From: Hansschlegelia quercus
GTDB taxonomy: Bacteria; Pseudomonadota; Alphaproteobacteria; Rhizobiales; Methylopilaceae
Assembly: GCF_004310425.1 (NCBI RefSeq)
Contig: NZ_SIUB01000003.1
Span: 124,001-188,000 of the forward strand
Direction of reading: 5' to 3'
Length of the DNA: 64,000 nt
Of the stretch, positions 37,165 through 47,522 are shown one piece after another (position 1 is the stretch's first letter; every line of letters starts with the position of its first letter). The position numbers were made by a program, and so were the translations under genes. Below the pieces are notes generated by a model. The model had not been told where the DNA came from. It did no database searches and saw only the letters and a program-made list of their open reading frames with translations.

Positions 37165-37770
37165 ATGCAGAAGTTCGTCACGCTGACGGGCGTAGCCGCC
37201 CCGCTGCCGATGATCAACATCGATACCGACATGATCATTCCCAAGCAGTACCTGAAGACCATCAAGCGGACTGGTCTCGGCGCCGGCTTGTTCTCCGAAC
37301 TGCGCTATAACGCCGACGGTTCCGCCAACCCGGACTTCGTACTGAACAAGCCCGCTTACGCCAACGCCGAGATCCTCGTCGCGGGCGACAATTTCGGCTG
37401 CGGCTCGTCGCGCGAGCATGCGCCCTGGGCGCTGCTCGACAAGGGCATCCGCTGCGTGATCTCCACCTCGTTCGCCGATATCTTCTACAACAATTGCTTC
37501 AAGAACGGCATTCTGCCGATCGTGGTCTCGCCGGAAGACCACGCCAAGCTGTTGGACGACGCCGAGCGCGGCTCGAACGCGCGGCTGACGATCGACCTGC
37601 CGGCCCAGGAAATCCACGGCCCGGACGGCGGCGTCGTCAGGTTCGACATTGATCCCTTCCGTAAGCGCTGCCTGATCGAGGGCCTCGACGATATCGGTCT
37701 CACGATGCAGAAGGCCGACTCGATAACGGGGTTCGAGCAGAAGCTCGCGGCCGAGCGCCCCTGGGCGTGA
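37165..37770 (+). CDS. leuD: 3-isopropylmalate dehydratase small subunit
   Basis: Leucine pathway isomerase subunit working with Leu[32 protein letters not shown] opens the protein and [20 protein letters not shown] near residue 70 is the substrate-recognition loop. 201 residues. ATG 37165 has AGGAGA upstream. leuC is not adjacent, as is usual in Hyphomicrobiales. A family B repeat follows directly after the stop. Confidence 0.95.
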   Translation: MQKFVTLTGVAAPLPMINIDTDMIIPKQYLKTIKRTGLGAGLFSELRYNADGSANPDFVLNKPAYANAEILVAGDNFGCGSSREHAPWALLDKGIRCVISTSFADIFYNNCFKNGILPIVVSPEDHAKLLDDAERGSNARLTIDLPAQEIHGPDGGVVRFDIDPFRKRCLIEGLDDIGLTMQKADSITGFEQKLAAERPWA

Positions 37771-37794
37771 GGATCGGCCTTCGGGTCGAGGCTT

Positions 37795-37895
37795 GTCATC
37801 CCGGACGGCCATCAGGCCGATCCGGGATCGTCCTCCGAAATGGCGCTCACTCTGCGCACGATCCCGGCTCTCCGCTTCGCTGCGGCCGGGATGAT
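37795..37895. repeat. dispersed palindromic repeat family B
   Basis: Starts TGTCATCCCGGACGGCC, includes CCGGGATCGTCCTCCG and GCACGATCCCGGCTCTC, ends GGCCGGGATGATGG. It closely matches 27970-28078. The downstream half encodes the last residues of the PLP decarboxylase on the minus strand. Confidence 0.8.
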
Positions 37896-39295
37896 GGTCG
37901 GGCTTCGGCCGCCTCCCGCGCGAACCTGTCCAGTCTCCGCACCGTCTCACGCATGTCGTCTTCGGTCGCTTCCGGGTGCAGCGCGCAGATCCTCAGCGTC
38001 AGCCGGCCATCGACGCGCGCGGTCCCCACGCTGGCGTAGCCGTCGTCGAGCAGCCGGCGCGCCGCCGCTGCGTTGACGGCGTCGCGCTCATCTTCCTCGC
38101 AATCCTCGAAGCGGAACAGCAGCGTCGCCATCCGCGCGGGCGAGACGACCTTCCAGCCAGGCGTCTCGCCCAACGCGGCCTCAGCCCATTCCACGAGCTG
38201 GAAGCCATGGGCGACCGCTGAGCCGACTGCCTGCGTTCCCATCACGCGCAGCGTCAGCCAAAGCTTGAGAGCGCGGGCGGGCCGGGTCATTTCGGGGCCG
38301 AGGTCCCAGGCGTTGACCTCGCCCTCGCCTGCAGCCGCATCCTCGAGATAGGCCGGACCGACGGCGAAGGCGCGCCGCAGCGTCTCCTGGTCGCGCACGA
38401 GCAGCGCGGCGCAACCATACGTCTGGAACAGCCATTTGTGCGCGTCCCAGCCGAGCGAATCCGCGCGTTCGACGCCCGCCAGCAAATGCCGGTGAGCAGG
38501 CGACAGCAGCGCGGACCCTCCCAGCGCGCCGTCGACATGAAGCCAGAGTCCATGAGGCTCGCAGATGTCGGCGATCGCCGGCAGCGGATCGACGGCGCCG
38601 GAGCGGGTCGAGCCCGCCGTGGCGATCACGATGAACGGCTTTAGGCCGGCTGCGAGGTCGGTTTCCACCGCAGCCGCAAGCGCCGTCGGCTCCATCGCCA
38701 TGTTGTCGCTCAAGGCCACACGGCGGATGCGGGCGTCAGGGATTCCGGCGATCCTCAGCGCCTTCAAGGCGGAGACGTGGGTCTCTTCGGAGAGATAGGC
38801 GACGCCGCGCGCCGTGTCGTCGGGGCCAAGCCGCGCTTCGCGCGCGGCGACGACCGCGGTCAGGTTGGCGGCCGAACCGCCGGCCAGGAACAACCCGCCG
38901 GCGCTCTCCGGAAACCCCCCGGCGTCCGCCATGAAGCGGATCATCGCGCGTTCGACGGCGAGCGGCCCCTCGGCTTGCGGCCAGGCGCCGGCATGCGGAT
39001 TGAACGTTGAGGCGAGCAGGTCGCCAAGCCGCGACAGCGGACTTGCGGGACTGGGCGTAAAGCCGAAGGCTCGGGGATGGTCGCCACGGGCCGCGCGCGG
39101 CAGCACCTCGCCGATCATCTCCGCCAGAACGTCCTCGAGCGCCGCGCCCTCTTGGGTCAACACGAGAGGGCCTGGCCTTCCCGGGATGAGCGGCGTCGGG
39201 CTGGGCGCACCGGCGAGCGCCGCTTCGGCGAGCACCGCGAAAGCGGCTTCGAAGGCGGCGCGGTCGGCCTCGCGCAGCAGCGGCGGCGGAGTCAC
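37847..39295 (-). CDS. group II pyridoxal-phosphate-dependent decarboxylase
   Basis: Fold-type I PLP decarboxylase of the aromatic-amino-acid/diaminobutyrate group. The PLP lysine is in DSLGWDAHKWLFQTYGCAAL near residue 300; HVDGALGGSALL carries the Asp that contacts the pyridine nitrogen, and GLFLAGGSAANLTAVVAARE is the cofactor-phosphate loop. 482 residues. The GTG start is at 39293-39295. The last about 20 residues (rich in Arg/Ser/Pro) are encoded by the family B repeat, so the true domain ends around FAREAAEA. The amino-acid substrate cannot be told from sequence. Confidence 0.87.
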   Translation of the reverse strand: MTPPPLLREADRAAFEAAFAVLAEAALAGAPSPTPLIPGRPGPLVLTQEGAALEDVLAEMIGEVLPRAARGDHPRAFGFTPSPASPLSRLGDLLASTFNPHAGAWPQAEGPLAVERAMIRFMADAGGFPESAGGLFLAGGSAANLTAVVAAREARLGPDDTARGVAYLSEETHVSALKALRIAGIPDARIRRVALSDNMAMEPTALAAAVETDLAAGLKPFIVIATAGSTRSGAVDPLPAIADICEPHGLWLHVDGALGGSALLSPAHRHLLAGVERADSLGWDAHKWLFQTYGCAALLVRDQETLRRAFAVGPAYLEDAAAGEGEVNAWDLGPEMTRPARALKLWLTLRVMGTQAVGSAVAHGFQLVEWAEAALGETPGWKVVSPARMATLLFRFEDCEEDERDAVNAAAARRLLDDGYASVGTARVDGRLTLRICALHPEATEDDMRETVRRLDRFAREAAEARPSSRPQRSGEPGSCAE

Positions 39296-39307
39296 GTCTG
39301 CCTGCTT

Positions 39308-40630
39308 TCAGACGCCGACGCCGGCGGGCGTCTCGCCCACTTCCGCGCCCTTGGCGCGGAACATCAGCTTGTCGACGCGCGGACCGTCCATGTCGATCAC
39401 CTCGACCGTCCAGCCACCGAAGTCGATCGTGTCGCCTTCGATGGGGATGCGGCCGAGTTCGGCGATCACGAGCCCCGCCGCGGTGTGGAACTCGCCCTGC
39501 GGCACGGGCACCGCGAAGGTGTCGATGATGACGTCGAGCGAGGCGCGACCGTCGACCATGTAGCTGCCGTCCTCGCGACGGCGGATGTCCTGGTCCTCGG
39601 GGCGCTCGTGCTCCTCGGGCATCGCGCCGGCGATGGCGCCGAGCACGTCGTGCGAGGTCACGATGCCCTCAAACCCGCCGAACTCGTCGACCACGAAGGC
39701 GGTGGAGGAGGGCTGCGACTTGAACAGCTCGAGCAACGACAACGCCGAGGCGCCCTCGGGGACGTAAAGCGGGTCCTTGACCTCGGTCGCGACGTCGAAG
39801 GACCGGCCGGCGATCATCGAGGCCAGGACGTCCTTTTTGTGCAGGATGCCCACGGGGTCGTCGACCGACCCCTCTTTGCCCACGACGATGCGCGAGAACG
39901 GGCTTTCGGCGAGCTCGGTCTTGATGGTTTCGAGGTCGTCTGTGATGTCGACCCAGAACACCTCGCGGCGCGGGGTCATGATGGAGCGCACAGGCCGGTC
40001 GGCGAGGCCGAGCACGCCTTCGATCATGCGCTTTTCGACCGGCTCGATGGAGCCCGCGGCTACGCCTTCTGCGATGACCGAGCGCACCTCCTCTTCGGTG
40101 ACGTTGGAGCCGTCCTGCTCCTTCACGCGCAGCAGCTTGAGGGTGACCGCAGACACGACGTTCAGGAAGACCACGACCGGTCGGCCCACGAGCGCCAGAA
40201 CCGTCATCGGCCCGGCGACATAGGCCGCGATGGGCTCGGGATTGGATAGCGCGATGCGCTTGGGCACGAGCTCGCCCATGATCAGCGACAGGCCGCCTAT
40301 GGCCATAACGACGAGCGCGCTCGACACGGGCCGAACGTAGTCGTCTAGCGGCGTGATCGCAGCGAGCAGGCCAGCGACGGGATCGGCGAACGACGCCTCG
40401 CCGACGACGCCGGTCAGGATCGCGATCAGCGTGATGCCGATTTGAACCGACGACAGGAAGCTGGACGGGTCGTCCGCAAGCTTGATCGCCCGCTCCGCGC
40501 CGGCATTGCCCGACTCCGCCAGCATTTTCAGGCGCGGTCTGCGGGAGGAGACGACCGCCAACTCCGACATGGCGAAGAAACCGTTCAGGAGCACGAGGCC
40601 CAAGAGAACGGCGATGTCGAGGAGAGGCAT
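39308..40630 (-). CDS. CNNM/CorC-type transporter-associated protein (DUF21-CBS-CorC_HlyC)
   Basis: Integral membrane protein with an N-terminal DUF21 domain (four hydrophobic helices, starting LLDIAVLLGLVLLNGFFAMSELAVVSSRR), a CBS pair (RSIMTPRREVFWVDITDDLE; VGILHKKDVLASM) and a C-terminal CorC_HlyC FAD-like fold (ADGRASLD-type region, FHTAAGLVIAELGRIPIEGD). 440 residues. Relatives are linked to Mg2+/Co2+ efflux; the older name 'hemolysin' is misleading. It lies 12 bases upstream of the PLP decarboxylase on the same strand. Confidence 0.9.
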   Translation of the reverse strand: MPLLDIAVLLGLVLLNGFFAMSELAVVSSRRPRLKMLAESGNAGAERAIKLADDPSSFLSSVQIGITLIAILTGVVGEASFADPVAGLLAAITPLDDYVRPVSSALVVMAIGGLSLIMGELVPKRIALSNPEPIAAYVAGPMTVLALVGRPVVVFLNVVSAVTLKLLRVKEQDGSNVTEEEVRSVIAEGVAAGSIEPVEKRMIEGVLGLADRPVRSIMTPRREVFWVDITDDLETIKTELAESPFSRIVVGKEGSVDDPVGILHKKDVLASMIAGRSFDVATEVKDPLYVPEGASALSLLELFKSQPSSTAFVVDEFGGFEGIVTSHDVLGAIAGAMPEEHERPEDQDIRRREDGSYMVDGRASLDVIIDTFAVPVPQGEFHTAAGLVIAELGRIPIEGDTIDFGGWTVEVIDMDGPRVDKLMFRAKGAEVGETPAGVGV

Positions 40631-40851
40631 AGAGCGTCCGGAGGGTGTGGCGGGCGACCGCTTGATGCGCTGCTCGCCCGTCGATCGAACGTACTATAGG
40701 GCGTTTCGGGCGATCCGTCATGGTCGTGCGGAGCGTAGATGGGCGATCTTCGGTCTTCGGGGGTATCCACAGAGTTCCGAGGAGCCCTATCTCAATCCTT
40801 CGTCAACCACCCGTCGTCTCAGTCGGGATCAGCCGGACCCACCGCGCAGCC

Positions 40852-41208
40852 ATGTCTGATTCGATCGAACGCCTGTTCAAGGCCTGCCAAGCGAGCGATG
40901 GCGATCCGGCTCTCTCGCGCACGGCGAAGCTACGCCAGGAAGGCCTGCCTAAGATGGCGAAGAAGGTGGCCGAAGAGGCCGCCGAAGTCGCGATCGAGGC
41001 CGTAACCGGGGCCCGCGAGGCGCTGATCCTCGAAAGCGCGGACCTCATCTACAATCTCGTCGTGCTCTGGTCGGCCACGGACGTTACGCCGCAGGACGTC
41101 TTCGACGAGATGGACCGCCGCGAGCGGCTTTACGGCATCGCGCAGAAGCTGCCGAAGAATGACCAGTCGAAGTCTGCCGCGGCTACCAAGTCGCCGACCG
41201 ACCTTTGA
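40852..41208 (+). CDS. hisE: HisE-like phosphoribosyl-ATP diphosphatase
   Basis: All-alpha NTP pyrophosphatase resembling HisE: MSDSIERLFKACQASDGDPA, SRTAKLRQEGLPKMAKKVAEEAAEVAIEAV and RESADLIYNLVVLW-type segment ESADLIYNLVVLWSATDV, carrying the E-E-x-x-E and E-x-x-D metal residues. 118 residues. ATG 40852 is the family start; the frame is open further upstream. It stands alone, without hisF or other his genes, so it could be a second paralogue with another nucleotide substrate. It converges on tonB, with six bases between stops. Confidence 0.82.
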   Translation: MSDSIERLFKACQASDGDPALSRTAKLRQEGLPKMAKKVAEEAAEVAIEAVTGAREALILESADLIYNLVVLWSATDVTPQDVFDEMDRRERLYGIAQKLPKNDQSKSAAATKSPTDL

Positions 41209-41214
41209 GGGCCG

Positions 41215-42114
41215 TCACCGCGTCGTGAAGTTGACCGGCAGAGTGTAGGTCTTCGAGGCGCCCGTCATCTCCGGCGGCATCGGGGGCAACGACGCGCGCC
41301 GCACCATCGCCTGCGCTTCCGCCGCCGCCTCCGGCGGACCAGATGCGGAAACGCTCGACACCCGCCCCGCGCGATTCACGACGAAGGTCACGCTGGCGCG
41401 TCCGGTGAAACTCGTGCCCGAGCGCTTCTGCGACGCAACTGCGGACCGTACCTGAGACCCGTAGCTTGCGGCCGCCGCAGCGGCGGCGCCGGGGCTGCTC
41501 GCCGCCCCGCCCGAACCTCCGGCCTGGGACGCGACCGTCCGGGGCTTCGCTACCGGCTTGTCGACGGGCTTCTCGCGCTTCACTTCCTTGACCGGCTCGC
41601 GCTTCGGCGGCGCCTTGACCCGCTCCTTGCGCGGCGTCGGCGTCTCTTCCTGCGCGACGACAGTCCGTTCCGGGGGCAGCGAGACCGCGGCCTGGACGTC
41701 GTTCGGCGTCACCACGTCGTCGGCGGCGACCTCCGGCGTCTCGATCGGCTGCGCCTCCTGCACGTCTTCGGTTGGCGTGGTCTCCGCGGTCACCGGCTCT
41801 AGCTGGTCGGGCGGCGTCGTGTCGTCCTGCACCTCCTCGAGCTGTTCGGGCTCGGCGGGAGGGGTCTCTTCGTTTGCGACCTGGTCGGCGTTCGCGCCGG
41901 CTTCGACCTTCTGAGCCTCGCCCGAAGGCGGCGGGGTCAGGTCCATCTCGATTGCGGTCTGCGCTGAGAAGTCGCCGCCAACCGTTTCGGTCTGCCTGAG
42001 CATGGCGACGACGCCGAGATGGAGCGCGAGCACGGCCGCGCCGGCGAGCGACCAACGCTTCCAGTCCGCGCCTCCGTCAGGCGCGCCAAGGTTCAGGCCG
42101 TCAACGGCCGCCAT
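41215..42114 (-). CDS. tonB: TonB energy transducer
   Basis: Links the proton-motive force to outer-membrane receptors. One N-terminal transmembrane helix ([19 protein letters not shown]), a long Pro/Glu/Val/Thr-rich periplasmic spacer ending in a Lys/Pro stretch, and the C-terminal domain [27 protein letters not shown] with [21 protein letters not shown]. 299 residues. The start overlaps the exbD stop by fourteen bases. Order on the minus strand: exported protein - exbB - exbD - tonB. No TonB-dependent receptor gene is in the window. Confidence 0.92.
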   Translation of the reverse strand: MAAVDGLNLGAPDGGADWKRWSLAGAAVLALHLGVVAMLRQTETVGGDFSAQTAIEMDLTPPPSGEAQKVEAGANADQVANEETPPAEPEQLEEVQDDTTPPDQLEPVTAETTPTEDVQEAQPIETPEVAADDVVTPNDVQAAVSLPPERTVVAQEETPTPRKERVKAPPKREPVKEVKREKPVDKPVAKPRTVASQAGGSGGAASSPGAAAAAAASYGSQVRSAVASQKRSGTSFTGRASVTFVVNRAGRVSSVSASGPPEAAAEAQAMVRRASLPPMPPEMTGASKTYTLPVNFTTR

Positions 42115-42538
42115 CGGGGCCGACGCTCTCCAGCGCCACGAGCGCGATCTTGAGATAGCCCGCGCGCCTCAGGTCGTTCATCACCTTCATCAGCTCGCCA
42201 TAGGGCACGGACTTGTCGGCGCGCAGGAACACGCGCTGTTCGCGGTCGCCGTTGGTCGCGCGCTGGAGCGCCGCGCCGAGCTGCGTCTGATCCAGCATCT
42301 CGGAGCCGAGCGCGAGCTTCAGATCGGATTTCACCGTGAGATAAACCGGCTTGTCCGGCCGCTGCTGGCGCGCCGCATTCGACGACGGCAGATCGACGCC
42401 GACGTCCACCGTAGCCAGCGGCGCCGCCACCATGAAAATGATCAGCAGCACGAGGATCACGTCGATGAACGGCGTGACGTTGATCTCGTGCGTTTCGGCG
42501 AGTTCGTCTCCGCCGGAGTGGTCGAGTTTGGCGGCCAT
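42101..42538 (-). CDS. exbD: biopolymer transport protein ExbD
   Basis: Stator component of the Ton motor. One transmembrane helix [28 protein letters not shown] near residue 24 includes the essential Asp, preceded by THEINVTPF. 145 residues, normal. It is encoded nine bases after exbB and overlaps tonB. Confidence 0.94.
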   Translation of the reverse strand: MAAKLDHSGGDELAETHEINVTPFIDVILVLLIIFMVAAPLATVDVGVDLPSSNAARQQRPDKPVYLTVKSDLKLALGSEMLDQTQLGAALQRATNGDREQRVFLRADKSVPYGELMKVMNDLRRAGYLKIALVALESVGPDGGR

Positions 42539-42547
42539 GGTCCGGGC

Positions 42548-43512
<965 letters not shown>

Positions 43513-43516
<4 letters not shown>

Positions 43517-43947
43517 TTGCCGAACTCCACGCCCTTCACCCGCGAGGTCGTGCTCACGAGGCCGAGGCAATCCTGCTCGCCCCCGCAGGCGGTGACGTCG
43601 TTCAGCAGCACGCGGCTGACGCCGTCGCAGGGCGTGTCGGCGGCGTCGAACAGCTTCACTGTGGTCTTCGCGGCGCGAACCGGACCGGCTTCGACCGCGA
43701 GGCGGCGCGAGATCACGCCGTCCTTGTCGAAGAAGACGAGGTCGAGCTTCAGGCTGTCATAGGCCTTGTCGCCGGGATTGCCGACGACGAGCGAGACGCG
43801 GCACGACTGGTCGCGGGTCTCCAGCCGGTTGAGCTCGATCGACACGCCGGACGCAGCGAGCGCCGGCAGAGCGATGAGCGCGCCAAGCGCCGCGCCCGCC
43901 GCGAGACCGCCGAAACGGCGCGCTTGATGATCGACCAGTTTCGACAA
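43513..43947 (-). CDS. exported protein of unknown function upstream of exbB
   Basis: 144 residues with an N-terminal hydrophobic signal ([21 protein letters not shown]) and a mature part containing four Cys (SCRV, PCDG, ACGG, DCLG), suggesting disulfides. Mature sequence [24 protein letters not shown] looks like an immunoglobulin-like beta fold. Start is TTG at 43945-43947, with a GGAG about ten bases upstream. It overlaps exbB, so it belongs to the ton operon and may assist it. A periplasmic role is inferred only from the signal. Confidence 0.8.
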
Positions 43948-44173
43948 CGGTCCGGCTCCTTCAACACAAGATCGAGCGTCGATCCGGCCCGATTAAGGTC
44001 AGCTTCCGCACACATCAAGGCCATGAGGGTCAATTGATAATCCCTCTAATTCCAATGAGCGGCGAACTTGTGGCTCTGCGCCGGGCCGAGACGTCGCGAG
44101 CGACGTCTTTAAGTTCGTATCGCGAAGCGCTGGCGACGAGACGCCGAAATCGCCGCCGCGTGAAGCCCCCGGA

Positions 44174-44827
44174 CTACCGTCTTTCGTCGATAAGCCGGGC
44201 GATCGCGGCGCGCAGATCTTCGAGGCCGATGCCCTCGCGGCTCGAGGTCGCGAGCACCACGGGAAACGCCGCCGGTCGGCGCGCGAGCGCGGCTAAGGTC
44301 TCGTCGATGCGGACTTGACGCTCCGGAACCTTCAGCTGGTCGAGTTTGGTGAGCACGACCTGGTAGGAGCTCGCCGACTGGTCGAGCAGGCTCATGGCGT
44401 CGCGGTCGACCTCCTTCACGCCATGGCGGCTATCCACCAGCAGGAAGACGCGGGCGAGGCTGGCGCGGCCGCGGAGATAGGCGCGCACCAGCGAGGTCCA
44501 GGTGCGGACGGTCTCGACGGGCGCCTGCGCGTAGCCGTAACCCGGCATGTCGACCATGTAGGCTTCGGCGCCGAGCTTGAAGTAGTTGAGCTGCTGGGTG
44601 CGGCCGGGCGTGTTGGAGGTCTTCGCGAGCGTCTTTCGCCCGGTGAGCGCGTTGACGAGGCTCGACTTGCCGACGTTGGATCGACCGGCGAAGGCGATCT
44701 CGATCCGGTCCATCGCCGGAAGCTGCTCGAGCCGCGCCGCGCCCATGACGAAGTCGCACGGCCCTGCGAACAGTTTTCGGCCGATCTCGGGATAGGGATC
44801 GTCTTCAGGAGGCGTGTCGGTCGTCAT
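44174..44827 (-). CDS. engB: ribosome biogenesis GTPase YihA/YsxC
   Basis: GTPase needed for 50S assembly. G motifs are intact: AGRSNVGKSSLVNALTG (G1), TPGRTQQLNYF (G2 region), DMPGYGYAQAP (G3), TKLDQ (G4). 217 residues from ATG 44827; the frame runs on to 44905 but the added 26 residues are encoded by the family A repeat. Gene order yidC - engB is common in this group. The gap of 226 bases to the ton operon shows no recognised signals. Confidence 0.93.
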   Translation of the reverse strand: MTTDTPPEDDPYPEIGRKLFAGPCDFVMGAARLEQLPAMDRIEIAFAGRSNVGKSSLVNALTGRKTLAKTSNTPGRTQQLNYFKLGAEAYMVDMPGYGYAQAPVETVRTWTSLVRAYLRGRASLARVFLLVDSRHGVKEVDRDAMSLLDQSASSYQVVLTKLDQLKVPERQVRIDETLAALARRPAAFPVVLATSSREGIGLEDLRAAIARLIDERR

Positions 44828-44854
44828 CGGATCAGGGCGCTCGGCGCTGTCGCC

Positions 44855-45025
44855 CTGCGTGCTTCGAGACGCCCGCTGCCGCGGGCTCCTCAGCATGAGG
44901 ACCATTTGGGTGTCACAGACCTCCTCATGCTGAGGAGGCCCGAGGGGCCATCTCGAAGCACGCAGGCGTCCGACCCTGACGACGATCCCGGCTCGCCGCC
45001 TTCGCGGCGTCCGGGATGGCGGCTA
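44855..45025. repeat. family A inverted pair followed by a partial family B unit
   Basis: Family A units lie at 44855-44900 (CGTGCTTCGAGACG...CTCAGCATGAGG) and 44921-44965 (CTCATGCTGAGGAGG...CTCGAAGCACGCAGG) around a 20-base spacer. A partial family B unit, GACGATCCCGGCTCGCC to GTCCGGGATGG, follows at 44978-45025. The whole gap between engB and yidC is filled by these elements. Confidence 0.82.
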
Positions 45026-45031
45026 GCCGGG

Positions 45032-46837
45032 CTACGTCTTCGCCGGATCCGCCGGTTTCTTCCGGAACGTCTCGCGGATGTTCCCCAGCAGGTCCACCTT
45101 CACGCCCTGGCGCTTCATGATGATGGTCTGCTGGATGATCGACAGCGTGTTGTTCCACGACCAGTAGATCACTAGGCCGGCCGGGAAGGAGGCGAGCAGA
45201 TAGGTGAAGAACACCGGCATCCAAGTGAATACGATCTGCTGCGCAGGATCGGTCGGCGTCGGGTTCAAGCGCATCTGCAGGAACATCGTCACGCCCATGA
45301 TCAGCGGCCAGACGCCGATCATCAGCACGTGCGGCGGCGTCCAGGGGATCAGGCCGAACAGGTTGAACAAAGTCGTGGGATCGGGCGCCGCAAGGTCCCG
45401 GATCCACCCGAAGAACGGCGCATGCCGCATCTCGATGGTGATGAACAGCACCTTGTAGAGCGAGAAGAACACCGGGATCTGCACCACGATCGGAAGGCAG
45501 CCCGCGAGCGGATTGATCTTCTCGCGCTTGTAGAGCGCCATCAGCTCCTGCTGCTGCTTGGCCTTGTCGTCCTTGAAGCGCTCGCGAAGCTTGGCCATCT
45601 CGGGCTGCACAAGCTTCATCTTCGACATCGAGACGTAGGATTTGTTGGCGAGCGGGAAGAACAGCAGCTTCACCAGCACCGTCACGATCAGGATCGCGAC
45701 GCCGAAATTGCCCACGAGCTTGTAGAAGAAGTCGAGCGCGTAGAACATCGGCCGGGTCAGGAAGTGGAACCAGCCCCAGTCGATCAGCAGCTCGAACTTG
45801 CGGACGCCGCCGTCGGTCTCGTAGCGGTCGACGACCGCGACCTGCTTGGCGCCGGCGAACAGTCGTCCCGAGGTCTCCGCCTGCGCGCCCGGCTGTACCG
45901 TCACGGGATCGAGCAGATAGTCGGTCTGATAGGCCTTGCCGCCATCGGTGGTCGAGGCGAAGCGCGCCGCGTAGGGCGTCTCCTGCGGCGGGATCAGCGT
46001 CGCCGCCCAGTACTTGTCGGTGATGCCGAGCCAGCCGCCCGTCGCCTTGAAGGTCTTGGGGCCCTCGGTCAGGTTCTTGTAGCTCAGCTCCTGCAGGCCC
46101 TGCTCGCCGATCACGCCGATCGGGCCTTCATGCAGGATGTAGTAGCCCGAGACATGCGGTTCGCCGCGCCTGGAGATCAGAGCGTAAGGGAACAGCGTCG
46201 CCGCCTGGCCGCCTGCGTTCGCGACCGTGTCCCGGATCGTGAACATGTAGTCCTTGTCGAGCGAGATCGTGCGGCGGAAGGTCAGGCCTGCGCCATTGTC
46301 CCACGTGAGCACAACCGGCTTCTCGCTGGTCAGCGGACCTTCGCCCTCGGGCGTCCACTGCGTCGAGGCGTCGGGGAGTTTCATCGAGCCGCCCGGCGCG
46401 TTCACGAAGCCGAACTCGGCGTAATATGGCTGCGGGCTGTCGATCGGCGCGAACAGCACGATCTCGGGGCTCTTCGGGTCGACCGTCTCGCGATAGTCCT
46501 TCAGCGAGACGTCGTCGATCCGGCCGCCGACGAGCGCGATCGAGCCGCTCAGCCGCTCGCTGTCGATCTTGACGCGCGGCGCGTCGCGCGAGGCTTGCGG
46601 TTGGGTCGCGCCAGCGGGCGCGCCGGCCGTCGCCGGGGCGCCGGGCTGCGGCGTGGCTGCGGGCGCAGCCGATGTCGTCGGCAGCGGGGCCGCGGCGTCC
46701 TTGTTGTCAGTCAGCGCCTGCTGGGTCGCCTGGTTCGCGCGCTGCGCCTCGATCTGCGGGCGCGCAAAGAAATACTGCCAGCCGAGCAGCACCGCGATCG
46801 ACAGCACGACGGCGAGAATGGTGTTCCGGGTGTCCAT
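45032..46837 (-). CDS. yidC: membrane protein insertase YidC
   Basis: Inserts and folds inner-membrane proteins alone or with Sec. Helix 1 is at the N-terminus (TILAVVLSIAVLLGWQYFFA), followed by a Pro/Ala-rich linker and the periplasmic beta-sandwich domain, then the conserved core GNFGVAILIVTVLVKLLFFPLANKSYVSMSKMKLVQPEM with the essential Arg region and helices to FTWMPVFFTYLLASFPAGLVIYWSWNN. 601 residues, normal for Gram-negative YidC. The ATG overlaps the rnpA stop (TGATG). Confidence 0.96.
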   Translation of the reverse strand: MDTRNTILAVVLSIAVLLGWQYFFARPQIEAQRANQATQQALTDNKDAAAPLPTTSAAPAATPQPGAPATAGAPAGATQPQASRDAPRVKIDSERLSGSIALVGGRIDDVSLKDYRETVDPKSPEIVLFAPIDSPQPYYAEFGFVNAPGGSMKLPDASTQWTPEGEGPLTSEKPVVLTWDNGAGLTFRRTISLDKDYMFTIRDTVANAGGQAATLFPYALISRRGEPHVSGYYILHEGPIGVIGEQGLQELSYKNLTEGPKTFKATGGWLGITDKYWAATLIPPQETPYAARFASTTDGGKAYQTDYLLDPVTVQPGAQAETSGRLFAGAKQVAVVDRYETDGGVRKFELLIDWGWFHFLTRPMFYALDFFYKLVGNFGVAILIVTVLVKLLFFPLANKSYVSMSKMKLVQPEMAKLRERFKDDKAKQQQELMALYKREKINPLAGCLPIVVQIPVFFSLYKVLFITIEMRHAPFFGWIRDLAAPDPTTLFNLFGLIPWTPPHVLMIGVWPLIMGVTMFLQMRLNPTPTDPAQQIVFTWMPVFFTYLLASFPAGLVIYWSWNNTLSIIQQTIIMKRQGVKVDLLGNIRETFRKKPADPAKT

Positions 46838-47253
46838 CAGCGTCCGCTTTCGCGCCCATCCAGCGGCGCCGGAGGGGTTCCGGCCTCGGCCGGTAAGGGG
46901 CGTTTCGCGCGGCCGTGGGCGCGCCGGGCGGCGTCTTTGAGGTCTTTGAGGAGGCGGTCGAAGGCCGCATCCAGCACGGCCCGCCGCGCGATCACGACAT
47001 AGTCGCAGCCGGGCCGGGCGATGTCCGAAAGCGCTTCGCGCGCCGCGGCGCGCATCCGCCGCTTCATGCGGTTGCGCTCAACCGCGCCGCCCACCCGCTT
47101 GGTCGCGGTGAAGCCGACGCGCGGCAGGGCGTCGGCGGCGTTGCGATCGCGCATCTGGAGGCCGACCAGCGGACCGCCGATCTTCACGCCGTCGCGAGAG
47201 GCGGCGACGAAGTCGCGCCTCAACTTGAGCGTCTCGAACGCGGCGGCAGGCAT
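46837..47253 (-). CDS. rnpA: ribonuclease P protein component
   Basis: Protein subunit of the tRNA 5'-processing ribozyme. The RNR motif VERNRMKRRMRAAAREAL is near residue 58, preceded by VGFTATKRVGGA; the N-terminus reads FETLKLRRDFVAASRDGVK. 138 residues from ATG 47253; a longer frame to 47337 lies in the rpmH gap. It is between rpmH and yidC in the classical rpmH-rnpA-yidC operon. A C-terminal Arg/Pro-rich tail extends beyond the usual fold. Confidence 0.94.
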   Translation of the reverse strand: MPAAAFETLKLRRDFVAASRDGVKIGGPLVGLQMRDRNAADALPRVGFTATKRVGGAVERNRMKRRMRAAAREALSDIARPGCDYVVIARRAVLDAAFDRLLKDLKDAARRAHGRAKRPLPAEAGTPPAPLDGRESGR

Positions 47254-47275
47254 AAGCGTCGGGCTGGCCGACCGA

Positions 47276-47410
47276 TCAGGCGCTGAGCTTCTTCCGGCCC
47301 TTGGCGCGGCGAGCGGCGATGATCTTGCGGCCGCCAACGGTCGCCATGCGGGCGCGGAAGCCGTGGCGGCGCTTGCGGACGAGCTTGGAGGGCTGATAGG
47401 TCCGTTTCAC
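47276..47410 (-). CDS. rpmH: 50S ribosomal protein L34
   Basis: 44 residues: [20 protein letters not shown] and then [18 protein letters not shown] are the canonical L34 sequence. The start is GTG at 47408-47410. A sigma-70-like promoter (47523-47552) and a hairpin with a T run in the leader (47482-47506) lie upstream, giving a 5' untranslated region of roughly 105 bases. Confidence 0.95.
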   Translation of the reverse strand: MKRTYQPSKLVRKRRHGFRARMATVGGRKIIAARRAKGRKKLSA

Positions 47411-47481
47411 GGCAGTAAGTCTCCGGTCGAAACCGCGAAGGCTCGCCCTCTCAGGCGTGCGGCCTCTCGGGCGGCGATAAC

Positions 47482-47506
47482 AAAAAAGCCCGCGACGAAT
47501 GCGGGC
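47482..47506 (-). terminator. intrinsic-terminator-like hairpin in the rpmH leader
   Basis: On the minus strand GCCCGC (47506-47501), loop ATTCGTC, GCGGGC (47493-47488) is followed by six T. It has terminator form but lies between the predicted rpmH promoter and the rpmH start, with no gene upstream for it to end. It could be an attenuator or mark a short RNA. Confidence 0.6.
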
Positions 47507-47522
47507 GCGCTTCACGGGGCGG

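Noticed and set aside
45312-45330. Other CACGTG-containing sites as parS
   Set aside because: Only the six-base core matches; flanks do not extend the palindrome as in the two accepted sites.
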